Below are positions 1 to 11,789 of a DNA stretch of 64,000 bases, piece after piece. A model generated the notes under the pieces. That model saw only the letters and a list, made by a program, of their open reading frames with translations, was not told the origin of the DNA and made no database searches. Source of the DNA: Siderastrea radians (lineage: Eukaryota > Cnidaria > Anthozoa > Scleractinia > Rhizangiidae). The first letter of the stretch is position 1. Each line of letters begins with the position of its first letter. Position numbers and translations under genes: made by a program. The DNA is taken from positions 2,800,487-2,864,486 of the forward strand of contig OZ024896.1 of assembly GCA_964017195.1 (NCBI GenBank), read 5' to 3'.

Positions 1-489
1 TAGAAAGTTTGGCTTATGGTCACTATTATATAAGTTCGAAATAAAATTAAAGTTCAAGCATCATTTCTTCTTCCTGTGGGGGTCGAAGTACAAGCTCAGA
101 AGACGCTATTGTCTGAATATGACTCAAATCTTCTGGAAGCTTCTTCTACACTCAGAGGCATCTTGTCAACCGGAAGAAAATTTGGAAATTTTTATCAAAA
201 CTGAACTTTTTCTGATATTTTTACACGAAAAAGTAATTTATGGGTACGTTTTTAATTGGTCAATAGAGATCATATGATATCATGACCTTGGAAAATGGCT
301 GAGTCATTTCCTGTTTTCACCAGACATGTCCAGACTTGTTTCTGAGAAAAACTTCCTGCTTTTCCAAGAAAGACTTCCTGTGGTGTGGAATCACGTGATT
401 GAATAATGCGTTGGATGCATCATGAGATACAACATATAGTATCCAAATCCAATCAATTCAGCCCATGTAATAAAATACATATAGTTTCC

Positions 490-747
490 CATAAAATGGA
501 ACCAGCATCGCAAAAAGAAACTTCCCCTCTTGATCGCTAAAGCGATCAATTCACTGCCTCACAAAAGCTCCGCTTTTGTTCCCCAATGCTTAAAAAATGG
601 ATCTTGTATATAGTTATCCATAAAATGGAACCAGCATCGCAAAAAGAAACTTCCCCTCTTGATCGCTAAAGCGATCAATTCACTGCCTCACAAAAGCTCC
701 GCTTTTGTTCCCCAATGCTTAAAAAATGGATCTAGTATATAGTTATC
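490..747. repeat. Tandem duplication of a 129-bp unit inside the E0 TIR
   Basis: Two copies begin CATAAAATGGAACC at 490 and 619; a partial third start is at 748. E2 has one copy, which accounts exactly for the length difference between the two arms (1040 versus 911 bp). Confidence 0.85.
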
Positions 748-1356
748 CATAAAATGACTCCATCACATAATGTCATCACATAATGTCATCACATAATAAA
801 ATCACATAATAAAAGCGTCCATCGCTCTTAGCTCTTTGAGCTAAGAGCTCTTCCCACCTGACGGCGGGAAGAGCAAAAGCTCTTCCCGCCTGACGCTTTT
901 TGCAATAACGACCCCCCCATCCCCGTGCTAAGTCTTTGAATGTATTGCTACGCAATCATTCAAATACTTAGCATGCCGGGGGGTCTATTGCCGTGATTGA
1001 GCCATGTGATGGAATCATGTGATGGAGCCATGTGATAAAATACATATAGTTTCCCATAAAATGGAACCAGCATCGCAAAAATGGATATAGTATATAATAC
1101 CATCACATAAAACCATGTGATAAAAAAAACATATAGAACCCCATTATGTCTCACGTGCCCTACGATTCATAGTCTCTACGAGACTAGAATCTACCCACGT
1201 GAGACCGCGACGGAGCCTCACTCGCTACTTCGTAGCGACTTCCCGAGCCTGCTCGGCTCCTCACCATCACATAAAACCATGTGAAAAAACATATAGTTTT
1301 TCAAAAAAATTATTCCATAACATATAGTTTTCAAAAATGGTTCCATCTAATGGTGT

Positions 1357-1430
1357 AGTAGTTATAGAGTTGGCGGATTCTAGAACACTTTCGAAGAAAG
1401 TGGTCTAGAACCGCCAACTCTATAACTACT
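1357..1430. repeat. Terminal palindrome of E0 (74 bp)
   Basis: AGTAGTTATAGAGTTGGCGG is followed by an imperfect inner palindrome around TTCGAA and then the complement of the first arm, ending at ACTACT. Single-stranded, it would fold into a long hairpin. The E2 terminus (56881-56954) has the same sequence in the opposite orientation, including the same asymmetric mismatches. Confidence 0.85.
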
Positions 1431-1881
1431 AATATACAAAAGATCGCTGAAAAGACGAACAATTAAGGTTAAGCCACGCTACATTATTAACGTTACCTTC
1501 TGACTCCCGCCAAAACCTGCCCACAGGCTAGTTAAGATTCAGTGTCTTACCTCTTTTTCTCTGGACTTTGGCTGGGACTAAAGCAAGGGAGTAACAGTTT
1601 ATCATTTTGTAAATGTTACTTTAAACGCGTTAAGTCAAAGAGAAGATTTCAGGTACATACGCTTACCTTGCTGTAGAGTCCTCCATGTCGATGCCAGCGC
1701 GAAACAGCCCAGCAATCAAATAAATTATAATAATTATGGTTGGCGGGAAAACGTAAGGCAGGGGGTTGGGGAGGGGATAGTGAGGAGAATGGTTTTGGCG
1801 GGAGTTAGAAGGTAACGTTAATAATGCGGAAGTGTGGCTTAACCCTAATTCTTTGTCTTTTCAGCGATCTTGTGTATATTA
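1431..1881. repeat. Foldback (MITE-like) repeat
   Basis: About 90 bp at the left (from AATATACAAAAGATCGCTG) is the imperfect reverse complement of about 90 bp at the right (ending CAGCGATCTTGTGTATATT). The arms share GGTTAAGCCAC, TTATTAACGTTACCTTC and CCCGCCAAAACC. The 270 bp between them have no coding signal. E0 ends exactly at its left border, so E0 may have inserted at the edge of this repeat. Confidence 0.7.
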
Positions 1882-1894
1882 AATCGTCATTTAG

Positions 1895-2040
1895 AGTTGA
1901 GGTATTCCGGCATTTCGGGTTTAAGTATTCCGGTGTTAAGGGTTTAAGTATTCCGGCGTTCCGGGTTTAAGTATTCCGGCGTTCGGGGTTTTAGCATTAC
2001 GGCATTCCGGCGTTCCGGCGTTCCGGCGTTCCGGCGTTTA
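1895..2040. repeat. TTCCGG minisatellite
   Basis: Degenerate units of about 27 bp of the form TTTAAGTATTCCGGCGTTCC pass into a short CGTTCCGG 9-bp repeat at 2005-2035. Confidence 0.75.
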
Positions 2041-2049
2041 GGTACATGC

Positions 2050-4560
2050 CCTCCGGAAGTGACATTCACTATGTTTGGCGGTATACTGCTAATCTAGAGA
2101 AAGTGCAGTAAAACCAAGTCGGGGCGAAATTTCAAAAGCAAGACGTTTTTTGGGGTATCGTAGGTTCACATTTGGTAGAGCAGTACCCCACGATCAGGTG
2201 GTTCTGGGGGCTACATACTGCAAACTGGATCATAACCATTAAGTCGTCATGGACCAAGCTCCCACAACTTTTACCAAACAGAATGTATTCAACGGAGGAT
2301 ATTTCTATCAAGTAGTAATATTTTTGCTATACTGACGTTTCGCCAGGGTCAGATTCCAGAATTTAACAGCTTGGATGAAACTAGAAGTTTATTTTCAAAC
2401 ATGTTAAGATGCTCCCCCAAAGTCCGAGTTATCACGTTGTTTCACCTTGCTAAAAATACCAAAAAAATAGCAACCACGTCACACACTGTGTTTTTGTGTT
2501 TACAGCTCTAAATTAAGGGCAAAAATTTGAATTTTTAATTTTCCCTCATGAGCTCCAGCCCTTATTTTCAAATAAATTCACCCTTCATTGGTGAGCGATC
2601 ATACATTCAAATAGAAACGCGAGTGCAACAGGTCTTTTTGTTGACATTAGCTACTGGTCAGCGGCTACTGCCAGAAAAATTTAACACGAAAGAGAAAGCT
2701 TGGTCTAAATGAAGGCTTTTGAACAAAGAATTTTCCCAAAACCAACTGTTTTGACGCTTCTAAGATGATCTCTGAAACGCACGGATCTATATTTGATCGA
2801 AGATGACAGAATAATTGAGGTAATGGTGCAAATGTAAACAGAACAAGATGCCCTTCGTTGATTTCATTGTTTTGCAAGGCACTAAGTGTTCGCTAAATAA
2901 GTTTGCAAAACACAGGCTGTGATACAGGCAATATGACCTGCCTTTATTGATTTATTCTCAGATTAATAGTTCTAGAACGAGGTTGTTTTGTAAAGCGCAA
3001 TTAGCAATCATCGAGTGGCATGTACTTCATAACTTGTTTATCTTGTGAATTGAACATAGTTAATGAGCTATTTGAAGGCTGTACATTTTAATTAAAGCTA
3101 TATGTGAAATGTTACCAGTTTACATTTGTGTCCTGCTGTAGTTTGAAACTATTTTCGTGTTTTCCTGATGTAAGGGAGCATTGCTCGCATCACAGTTGCT
3201 CTTAAATTCCACGCACAGGTTGTGGTTCGTAATTTGCATAATTAAGAAATACTGGTGTTTCAAAGCGGCGCCACGTTCTTTAAACCGTCTGGCCGCAAGA
3301 TTTTATTTTATTATAATTAAGACCAAGTCTTTAACTTTCCATGACTGCAAGGAATTTGCTAGACGAGGTCTCACTTTTTGTTAACATGTATTTTTGTTTA
3401 CCCATTTTTCCTACTTTTTTAAAAGCTGTTAAACTGGGTTGTTAAAAGGAACTGTTTTAACTACTCAAAACAACTACATGGAAATGTCAGTAACACTGTA
3501 GGATAAGGAAGAGCTGTACTTATCAACCAACAGTAGAATTTTGTCCTGCATCAAATTTTAAGTGTTGTGAAGAGTTACCAAAGTTATTGAAAATTGGCAT
3601 TTTTGTATCAATAAAATGTGCATTTTTGTCCACCAGGGGACCCCCCTTGTAAACTGTCGAAGAAAGCATTTAGAGCCCAAACGAAAAGTGTTTTTAAAGT
3701 ACCCAGACAAAGTACAATTCACATACAAGATTTGAAGGAAATCTATTTTGTGACCAATTTGGGTTATGAGGATCTTAGGGAGACAGCCACTTAAGCAGAA
3801 AAACTAATAAGGTTCGAACTTACTAAGGTACGGAGAAACGTTGAGAAGTCATATCAAACACGTTGGTTGCAAATGCACTTCAGTAGGGAGAAACGCTGCC
3901 AGTGTACCAATATACAGAGACTAATAAAATACGCAACTACTCAGTTCTTACGGAGAAACGTTATTAGACAAAATTAATTCCGTAAGAACGTGTGTGACGT
4001 ACGAAAGAACGCCGAACGGACAAAGTAAACTATTACAGTGGGACAATAAATTATGGAGGAACTAAAATCGCACTTACGTACGGATAAACGTTGAGAAGAC
4101 AAGACTAATACCGTATGAACATACTAACGTACAGAGAAACGCTAAGCAGTGCCGACTTATCGTACGAATGTACTAACACACTGAACACCTTCGGAAGAAC
4201 AGAACAATGTCGTGCGAACGCTCACTCAATTTGCATTTGGGATCCGATCATCAGAAGCAATATTTAGTTTGGTTTCCATGTGCTTTAGTGCTTTGAAATT
4301 TTCACTACCCAAAATAGCTAGTGAAAGCGCAAACTCACCAGCCAAAACGGAATTTTTACTAGTCTGTGATTAGTTTACTACCATTAGTCTTGAGCCCTGA
4401 ATGTGCATTTGGAACGTGTTCTGTTGCACGTTTAGACCAATGTTTTATTTAACCGTCAAAGTCTTCCAAATTTCTTCGAGAGTTTTTCTAATTCATTTAA
4501 TCCTAAATTAATACGTACTTATTACATGTGCGTTAAAAATAAACTCCGATCCACGCTAAC
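2050..4560. other. Host DNA without a recognised gene
   Basis: Only short open frames of random appearance occur. Part of it (about 3810-4200) carries degenerate repeats of a TACGGAGAAACGTT motif spaced roughly 60-125 bp apart. No domain, exon pair or RNA gene was recognised. Confidence 0.5.
3810..4200. repeat. Degenerate TACGGAGAAACGTT repeat array
   Basis: The motif (G/T)ACGGAGAAACGTT or a close variant recurs near 3830, 3890, 3950, 4080 and 4130, each followed by variants of GAGAAGACAAGACTAAT. Spacing is irregular, so this is an old, eroded satellite or regulatory repeat. Confidence 0.5.
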
Positions 4561-4663
4561 TTAGTGCATTCAATGAGTAAACGTGGATGTTACGTACTAG
4601 AACAGTATCATGAAAACGACAGGAGGATAGTAAATGTGAACGATCTCCCAAAACGTATATCAA

Positions 4664-5260
4664 AGGAGTATCAGTACCTCTTCGCCGCTACCTACAACAA
4701 CAAGGTATTCGCGCCGTCTTTAAGTCCGACACGACACTTAGGTCACATTTAGTGCGATCGAAGGACACCGTCGATCCGGCCAAACAAGACGACGTAGTCT
4801 ACATGATTCCCTGTGAATGCGGAAAAGTCTACATTGGCGAACAGGAAGATATATGCAAGAAAGGATCAAAGAGCATGACAGGGATATACGACTCGCTCGT
4901 ACCCAGACCTCCGCCGTTTCTGAGCACGCCAATAAGACCGGCCACCACCCGCTTTGGAACGAGGTGAAGTTTATCGATCGAGACTCACACTGGTACACCC
5001 GTAGGGACAAGGAAGCTATCCTCATAAGACTTCACCCTGATAACATCAATAGGGATAACGGAATTGAAATTCCTGAAGCGTGGATACCAACGATCAAGAA
5101 ACACAACAGCGAACCGCCGAGGGAACAACTTCAAATCGAACCTCTCGGGAAACAACTTCACAGCGGAACAACGAGGAACGAAACGCACCAAGCACAGCCG
5201 ACCATCGTGATTCATATGGTGACGCGCAACCAGTCGACCTCATCGCCTGATAAAGACTAG
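4664..5260 (+). pseudogene. 3' part of a Penelope-like retroelement (GIY-YIG endonuclease)
   Basis: A plus-strand frame from about 4664 gives the linker and start of a GIY-YIG domain (YMIPCECGKVYIGE near 4800-4845, with the CxC that precedes GIY-YIG in Penelope-like elements). At about 4850 the frame breaks and the rest continues in another frame (RIKEHDRDIRL, SAVSEHA, the conserved H, W, R and E residues, then NRDNGIEI). The reverse transcriptase part is absent, so this is a 5'-truncated, frameshifted copy. GIY-YIG nickases prime insertion in this retroelement class. Just downstream (5240-5290) CCTGATAAAGACT...AGTCGAAACGTC resembles an eroded hammerhead-type core, as expected at Penelope ends, but the conserved core is imperfect. 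Confidence 0.8.
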
Positions 5261-7557
5261 CAGTAAGCAGTCGAAACGTCGCAATCTACAACTCAAGTGA
5301 CTACATCGTGAGACAAACGATATACACTTTGCTATTTTTATAAAAGTGCTTTTTGTAGACACAAAAAAGCTGCGTTTGGAGATCCTCAAAGGAAACATGA
5401 CAGTTCGTTTTTTCACATCGCATGCCGGTTCCGTTCTCACCGCCATGCAGAATTTCAAAATTGTAATAAAATTACCTTTAAATTGCTGTTAAATCCCAGC
5501 ATAAGGGGTCAATACAAAAGGGGTGATATGAAACCGCGTAAGGCATGCATAGGTTGCAGTACACCGGTAATAACAACGCTGATTTAAAAAATTATTTCAG
5601 ATTTAAAAATTATTTCAAAAATCCCGGAATTTTCGGGCAGTGTAAGTACTTCCTCGTGTCTTATAAATACTAAGAACTACATTTTTCTTAAAATTTGAGC
5701 TAGGCTTACATGTAGTATCTGGTGTTTCTTCAGGTTTGTTGACCCTTATGGGTGATGCTCGTCACTTGTTCCACAAAAAAGCCACCGTTTAGTTTCAGAG
5801 AGCCTTCGTTACTAGAAGATCGAATTCAAGGAAAGTGGTTGTTCGAGCTTAAGTAGCTCTTAGAACGCCACACAGAATTGGCTGAGAAAACAATAAACCA
5901 GCAGGCATAAACAAACCTGACAGAAGCATTGTTGCCTAGCCCTGACAAGAGAGCTGCGAGATAACAAGATCTACTGAAATAAGAAGGTCTAAGCAGCTGT
6001 GTGGTACCCGAAAAAAAGGAACCCGAGGGCTATAAAGCCTAGCCCCACCCCTTAAAAAGCACACCGTCTAGCCGAAAACACAATAAAAATCCAACCTTTC
6101 AAAATCCAAACGGTTGACTTTTCTCGCACAAAATGGTAAACGCTATTAACTTTTAACTTCTGCAATCGCAGGCTTATCTCACTTTTGCCTAAGACAGATT
6201 AAAGAATGTCAGTGATATCAACATATTCTGCTGTATGTCTAGGGATTTCTAACTTTGATTTGACCTTTAGTACCTGTCTGTACCTGTAGAGATTATTATT
6301 CTTATAGTGACACAATCAAAGCTATACTCTGATTGCGAATTATTTTATTGAAGTGGTTTGCAAGGCAATCGAATTACTGGTCAGTTGCCGGTTAGTGAAT
6401 TCTGGTTTAAATTTTGGTGTCATTTCCGCTACGATCAGGAAGGAAATGTGTTGTTGCGGTCAGCGGTAATACACTTGAAACAAGATGGACGGCGTAGTAT
6501 TTTTCAGGTGTCATTTCCTCGATTTGTCTTCGTTCTTTTTACTTGTCACTGGCGTTTCCTTAGCCAGAAGATTGTTACAATGAATTTAGTCACTCTCTTC
6601 ACGCAACATAATGGAGTTCTTCAGGCTTTTGGCTCACGAGGTCGCCACCTGTAAGCGAACGAAAGAAGACTAGGAAATTTATGGAATCCGTTGCAGAACC
6701 ATAAAATTTGCAGCCGGTTAGCTGTTGAAAAACAGCTCTAGAAGTAAAGCTGGACAACCTTTAAGGTATGATTTAATTTTAACCTTTTAATTATAATGTT
6801 TGCACATTTTCATCCGTGAACGAGACAAAGAAGTCAAAATTTGTACGCTCGTTGCCCCACTCGGTCTCATTACAGTTATTGCCGAATAACGGATTTCTCC
6901 ACACTTGTTGCAACTGTATCTCTTCACATGTTAGAGATCCACGAAATATTAATAAGTAGTTTAAGGACTCTATCCTAGTACTCTTAAGAAAAATAGCTAA
7001 GATTATCAGAGTAAGTCAGAATTTTGTGAAACGTTTGTTTTTGTCTTACCACTTGGCCCGCTTCTTGCTGATACCGTTCACATTGACCAGATTGAGACTC
7101 TCTGGTTTAAACAATTCTCGATAATTTGAACGTTTTCCACCATATTTCTAAAGTAAAATGACGTATGTATCACTGGTATAAGAGTTAGAATTTTTGGATA
7201 AATATACGGTCGTCGGTAGCAGACTTCCTAAAATTGGCTAGCTAACTTCTACTCGACGAAAGGGCGATTTTGAGGGCTCGTGGTGTCAACAACATTTGCC
7301 TCAAAATCTCGGGTATACTGAAGACAACCAACAAAGAAATGCATTTTCATTAATACTATACCATCCTTGTCTCGCACAGAAAGTTTGGAGGAAATCGAAA
7401 ATTTGATCAAAATTGAGTGGTCGATTCTTACGCGGACAGCCACTTAAGCAGGTTTTGTCTGCGCGAACCCGATTATTGAAGCGCTGTTTATCATGGGGAT
7501 TGTTTAAACTTAAACTGGGCCTTAAGTAAATAGAGTTCATTAAACTACATACAAATT

Positions 7558-7690
7558 GTTTGGAAAACACCTGTAAGCTTGGTAACAAGTAAACTCGTCT
7601 GTGGCTTAAGCTGCATTTGTGTTCTCCTTATAACAGCCGTGGAGGCTTTATTTGGCCAGTAAACCACAAAAAAATGGAGTGTATTAAACT
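7558..7690. repeat. Interspersed repeat, copy 1 (second copy at 40976-41110)
   Basis: The block reads GGAAAACACCTG...AAGCTTG...AAGTAAACT...GTCTGTGGCTT...GTGTTCTCC...GAGGCTTT...TTTGGCCAGTAAACCACAAA. The same ordered words occur in the same orientation at 40976-41110, where part is duplicated again. Its identity is unknown. The two copies flank the helicase/transposase-like gene pair. Confidence 0.7.
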
Positions 7691-7696
7691 TACGAC

Positions 7697-7795
7697 GGTT
7701 CGAATTAGAATTTCGAGTTCGAGTTAGAATTTCGAGTTCGAGTCAAAATCTCGAGCTCGAGTTAAAATTTCGAGTTACAGTCAAAATTCCGATTT
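7697..7795. repeat. TTCGAGTTCGAGT minisatellite
   Basis: About six units of GAATTTCGAGTTCGAGTTA type. A related array in the opposite orientation is at 40843-40915. The two arrays bracket the RecQ/DUF6589-type pair as an inverted pair, but their flanks do not match. Confidence 0.6.
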
Positions 7796-8699
7796 ATTAT
7801 TATTATTACTATTATCATTATTATTAAGAGTAATTGTTAAGCTTTCGGTGGATTTGAAGTTTTATTTTCGATTAAAATGTCCCGAGGACGTAAGACAATA
7901 GACGACGTATAGTGTAGGCATCCAGTCAGATTTTATTTCGGTCACGCTTCGCTCAAATTTGAGCAAGCTTAATGTCACGGCAAAACAAGCGAGAGACATC
8001 GAACAGCAGAGATTAGATTGGATGTTCTAAAGGAAGGGGAAGAGAGAAGTGTCGCGGATCATGATCAAAACATGAGTACAGCACAAGTTATAAATATTCG
8101 CTGTGAAAAGTATAAATATTTTAAAAGTGAAATGACACATGGCGATTGTAAACAGCACGGTTCAGAAGCAAGTCATCGGGCTTAAAGATATGTAGGGAAG
8201 GAATAATAATGACCTTTATTTGTACACAATAAAAGTATAGAATGTAAGGCTTGCATGCGGGGTCGTGTGTAAATTGACAGTGGAAAGAAAAGAAAATGTC
8301 GGTCACTCCCAAGTTTCTCCTCTATCCTATGCAATTCATTACAGAGGAATCCATACACAAGAAAATTAAAAATCCAACTGCGGCATCATTTGTTGTACTG
8401 TGTACTCTGAACGTGTCTTGCTGTACTGTGCGATATGGCGCATCACGTCCGTTATAGATTAATTAATTATGATTGCCTTCATCTGAATCGCTTAAAACCA
8501 CTATCTGCGGCTAAATTTTCACGACATCCGCGTAAGTCCTAGGTAGCAAAAGACCAAAAAAAAGCAATGAGACCCAGAGCAGTAGCGGCTGAAAGTATTC
8601 GAGGAAATTTGTTTATTATTCAGAAACAACTCACCGAGAAAAACATGGAAGATTCTCATGTTTTTTTCGCCGATCTCGCTGACCTCAATAAAAGGGTAG

Positions 8700-8775
8700 G
8701 CTCGATTACCAGCCGCTGTTCGGAAAATGAGCCCGCGCTCCTCCCCCGAAGAGACGGCTGGACGCGTGGATTTGC
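8700..8775. promoter_or_regulatory. Repeated promoter-like block upstream of the helicase relic
   Basis: TAGGCTCGATTACCAGCCGC...CCCGAAGAGACGGCTGGACGCGTG lies about 150 bp upstream of the first helicase exon. A related block on the opposite strand (40560-40650: GGCTCGATTTCCGCCGCT...GAGAAGAGACGGCTGGACGCG) lies upstream of the DUF6589-type gene start. A shared 5' module in inverted orientation fits either TIR-proximal sequence of one transposon or a common repeat. Confidence 0.45.
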
Positions 8776-8874
8776 CATTGTTGATTTCCACCAATCAGAA
8801 GGTCGCCTGCCCAGGTTGAGCAGGCAGCATAAATTATCTTTTCTAGAGCAATTTTCAATACGGCGGATGCGGAG

Positions 8875-11162
8875 GTGTTATTTGATGTGGCGTGCGATCG
8901 TGTTTTAGAGCGTTTTAAGCTTGAAAACCTGAAAGATTTACAGCGGAAAGCATTACAGAAGCTGGTAGATGGTGGGGATGTTTTCGTAATTCAGCCTACT
9001 GGATCAGGGAAGTCACTTAGTTTCCAGTCTGCTCCGATGGTTATTGACATCGTGAAAGAGACGACTTTCAAGTCCATTGCTGTTGTAATTTCACCCCTGA
9101 CTTCGCTAATGCAAGATCAAGTCAAATTCCTTAAATCAGTAGGTCTTGCTGCTGAGTTTATTGGCGAAAATCAAAACGACGAAGAGGCCAAAAAAGCTGT
9201 TAAAAAGGGCGACTGCCAAATCGTCTTTGGATCACCGGAATCATTCTTATGTTCCGATCGATGGAGAAAGATGTTGTCGAGCGAGGTGTATGAGGAGAGA
9301 CTGTGCCTCATCGCTATAGATGAAGCTCACTGCATTTCACACTGGTGAGTTTGATAATCGGGCTGAAGGTTTTCTGATATGGGCACACATAGAGAGCTTA
9401 TGTTCTTTTAAATCTTTACTTTTGAATTCATCTGATTCATGCATGCCTTTGACACCTTTAAAACATGCATTTAAGACTCGAAAGGTGCGAAGATTTTCGG
9501 GATTCTTACATTTTCTATCTAAATTGTAATTGAAAATTCCATTTGTTCTCTAATCACTCTGCAGTGGAACGCGACCAAATCATTTTCACACTAAATTCCA
9601 TCAAATGCAGACAAGAATCAGGAATGGGCATCTCGTGTATCTATAACTACATGTATAGATAATGGTTCATGAAAATCTATCTATATAGGTTGTGGAAACA
9701 TGTTTCTTTACTTCACTGCAGTATTTGGTGTAGATTTTTGACATTAGTCATCAATGTATATCAATGTGTATAGTAATCGACATGATTTTAATGCTTTATG
9801 TTCATGCAAGGGGGAATGCAGCTAAAAAGGGGAAAGAGCATTCAGGAGATGGTTCTCTCGGATAAATGAAATCCGCTCAATCGCCAAGCGCCAAGAGAGT
9901 ACCAGTGATTGCCCTCACTGCAACAGCCACCAAAGAAACAAGACTCCAGATCATCCGAGAGCATTAGAAATGAAAAATCCTGCTTTGACATTCCCAACAG
10001 GCAGAACATTTCGTATGGTGTAAAAGTCGTCACTCCCCACCCTGCTGCGACGTTTGCAAAGATGGTGAGTGATTTAAAAATTCAGAAGAATTTGTATGAA
10101 CGAACTATTATGTACTGTCCTACAATCAAACTCACCACACACTTGTATGGCTATTTTCAAGCCGAACTGGGTGAAAACATTTATGTGGATGAGAGTCATA
10201 ACCCAAGGAAACGACTTGTGGAAATGTTCCACAGCAGAAGTGATGAACTTAATAAGGATGAAATTTTAAAGTCCATGGGAGATGACAATGGATGTATACG
10301 TATTCTAATAGCAACCATTGCCTATGGGATGGGTGTTGATTGTAAAGATGTTAAAACTGTTATTCACTATGGCCCGTCATATAATTGTGAGACTTACCTA
10401 CAAGAAAGTGGAAGAGCTGGACGAAAAAGTCAGGATCAATGCAAATCAGTGATTCTGTACTCTAATATAATGACGAAACACTGTCATGAAAGCATGGTCA
10501 GCTATCTGAAACAAACTGACAAATGTAGAAGAAAAATGCTGTTGGAGAAGTTTGATGTGGATGTCTCAAAATTACCAACGAATGAAAATCCACACCAGTG
10601 TTGTGATGTTTGTCAACAACTATGCAAATGTAATGGTGATTCTTGTAATTTTGAGTTTTTTAATTCAGACTGCCAAGATTTGGTTGAAACTGAAACAAAA
10701 GACAGAACTGTTACTGAGGAACAAATGGCAATGCTCTCATCAAAACTGGATTATCTAAAGAGAGCATTAAATCAGCAGTTTCTAAATTCAGCTAAGAAAA
10801 GCAATGCCCCTATGTTTACTCCACCAACGCTTTTTTGTGGATTTGGAGACAATCAAGTGAAGCAGGTTATGCAACATTGCCCAAGTATCTTTTTAGTCAG
10901 TGATGTGTAGAAATATGTTGACATTTGGCATCCCAGTGTAGCCTCAGAAGTTTTGTTTGCTATCAGTACCATTTTTAAAGATGTTGACATCAGTCATTTG
11001 GATATGGAGGAGCCAGATGACATTCAAGAGTCATATTTTGATTTTGATGGTACCATATTTGACTTTGAAGTGGAGGATTCACTAATGGCAGCTATTCCTC
11101 TGGAACTGTTAAGTGTGTATGAGGACTTTGCATTCAGTGGGGATTCAGACATTGACGAAAAT
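8875..11162 (+). pseudogene. RecQ-like SF2 DNA helicase relic
   Basis: Exon 1 (about 8875-9344) encodes a RecQ-type helicase N half: Walker A TGSGKS, motif Ia, and DEAHCISHW of motif II. It ends at a good donor (GTGAGT at 9345). Sequence resumes near 9810-9850 and runs to 11162: motif III ALTATAT, NISYGV, motif V-like IATIAYGMGVD, motif VI QESGRAGR and a C-terminal Cys cluster (CRRKMLLEKF, CCDVC). Between 9840 and 10010 the homologous peptides fall in three different frames, so there are at least two or three frameshifts. A TAG at 10908-10910 interrupts the frame, which continues in phase to the TGA at 11163-11165. The gene is therefore dead. It converges on the DUF6589-type gene, whose last exon ends at 11790; helicase plus transposase is the layout of AcademH transposons (inference). 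Confidence 0.85.
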
Positions 11163-11789
11163 TGAATGGACTTCACAGAGGTACAGAAATGCACACTGTA
11201 TTCAGACCATACAGTGTACGTATCCTTATTTACATGTATCCTGTTTACATGTTGGGAAGTTGTCATCATAGAATTTAAGTCACAGCAGATCGATCAATCT
11301 ATATACATACATTGTACTATGATATATTTTGTGCTTTCTGTTCACATAAAGATTTATTTTGCACTATGATACATTGTGAATCTAGTTGAAGAAATTGTTT
11401 CACCCCCTGTCCTTGTTTCTTCCTGAGAGAGGACTGCAGGGTCATTTTCCTGACCAGTGGCTGATTATCAAGCATATACAACTACATGAAGATCACTACC
11501 CCTGTCTTGTATCTGATCTTAGAACCTTGTTTCCTCCACATTCTCTGGTCAACAATGTGCAAGCCAACTGATACCCAACAAACTAGTTTTAATAGGCAGT
11601 CAATTTAACAGCCACTGTTCAATAAAATGAGCCCATGCTCTTTGTCTCAGAGAGGACCAAGAGAGCTGCGAAAACTGACCCTATAGCTTTTCCGGATAAG
11701 AATTGTATTGAAAGATTTTGGAAATGAAAAGAAAAGTGTTTTTGGTTCAACGTGGCCTCTTCTCTAGACTAACATTTTTTTGTGGTCAT

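Larger units (their letters stand above)
1..1430. mobile_element. Edge of Polinton-like element E0 (interior lies left of the window)
   Basis: The stretch ends at 1430 with ...ACTACT, the complement of the AGTAGT terminus seen on E1 and E2. Bases 391-1430 are an inverted copy of the start of E2 (56881-57791). The inside of E0 therefore points left and most of it is outside the window. Bases 1-390 do not resemble the E2 interior, so this may be the opposite end of a related element. I see no convincing gene in 1-390, only a short minus-strand open stretch ending near 50. The six bases outside the end (AATATA, 1431-1436) differ from those beside E2 (GAAATC), which argues that E0 and E2 are separate insertions. 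Confidence 0.75.
391..1430. repeat. E0 terminal inverted repeat (about 1.04 kb)
   Basis: Read on the minus strand, this arm matches 56881-57791 from the AGTAGT end to a shared TCACGTGA at 391-398 (57784-57791 in E2). The arm is 129 bp longer than the E2 arm because a 129-bp unit (490-618) is tandemly duplicated at 619-747. It contains many short inverted motifs, for example a GATCGCTAAAGCGATC palindrome and repeated CATCACAT/ATGTGATG blocks. The reading frames found in it are only mirror images of the same frames in the E2 arm and are not taken as genes. Confidence 0.85.
5300..8560. other. Host DNA without a recognised gene
   Basis: AT-rich, with scattered short frames that have no family signature. 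It includes a repeat copy at 7558-7690 and a TTCGAGTTCGAGT minisatellite at 7697-7790, described separately. Confidence 0.5.

Noticed and set aside
960..1154. 64-codon minus-strand frame with an identical mirror copy at 57157-57351
   Set aside because: It lies wholly in the TIR of E0/E2; identity comes from the repeat. No start context or family signature.
1895..2040. CRISPR-like array
   Set aside because: Units are adjacent without unique spacers; this is a minisatellite in animal DNA.
5240..5290. Active hammerhead ribozyme after the Penelope fragment
   Set aside because: The core reads CTGATAA instead of CTGANGA and the stems are weak.
8567..8908. 113-codon plus-strand frame upstream of the helicase
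   Set aside because: It covers a repeated promoter-like block and has no family features; helicase coding begins later in another frame.
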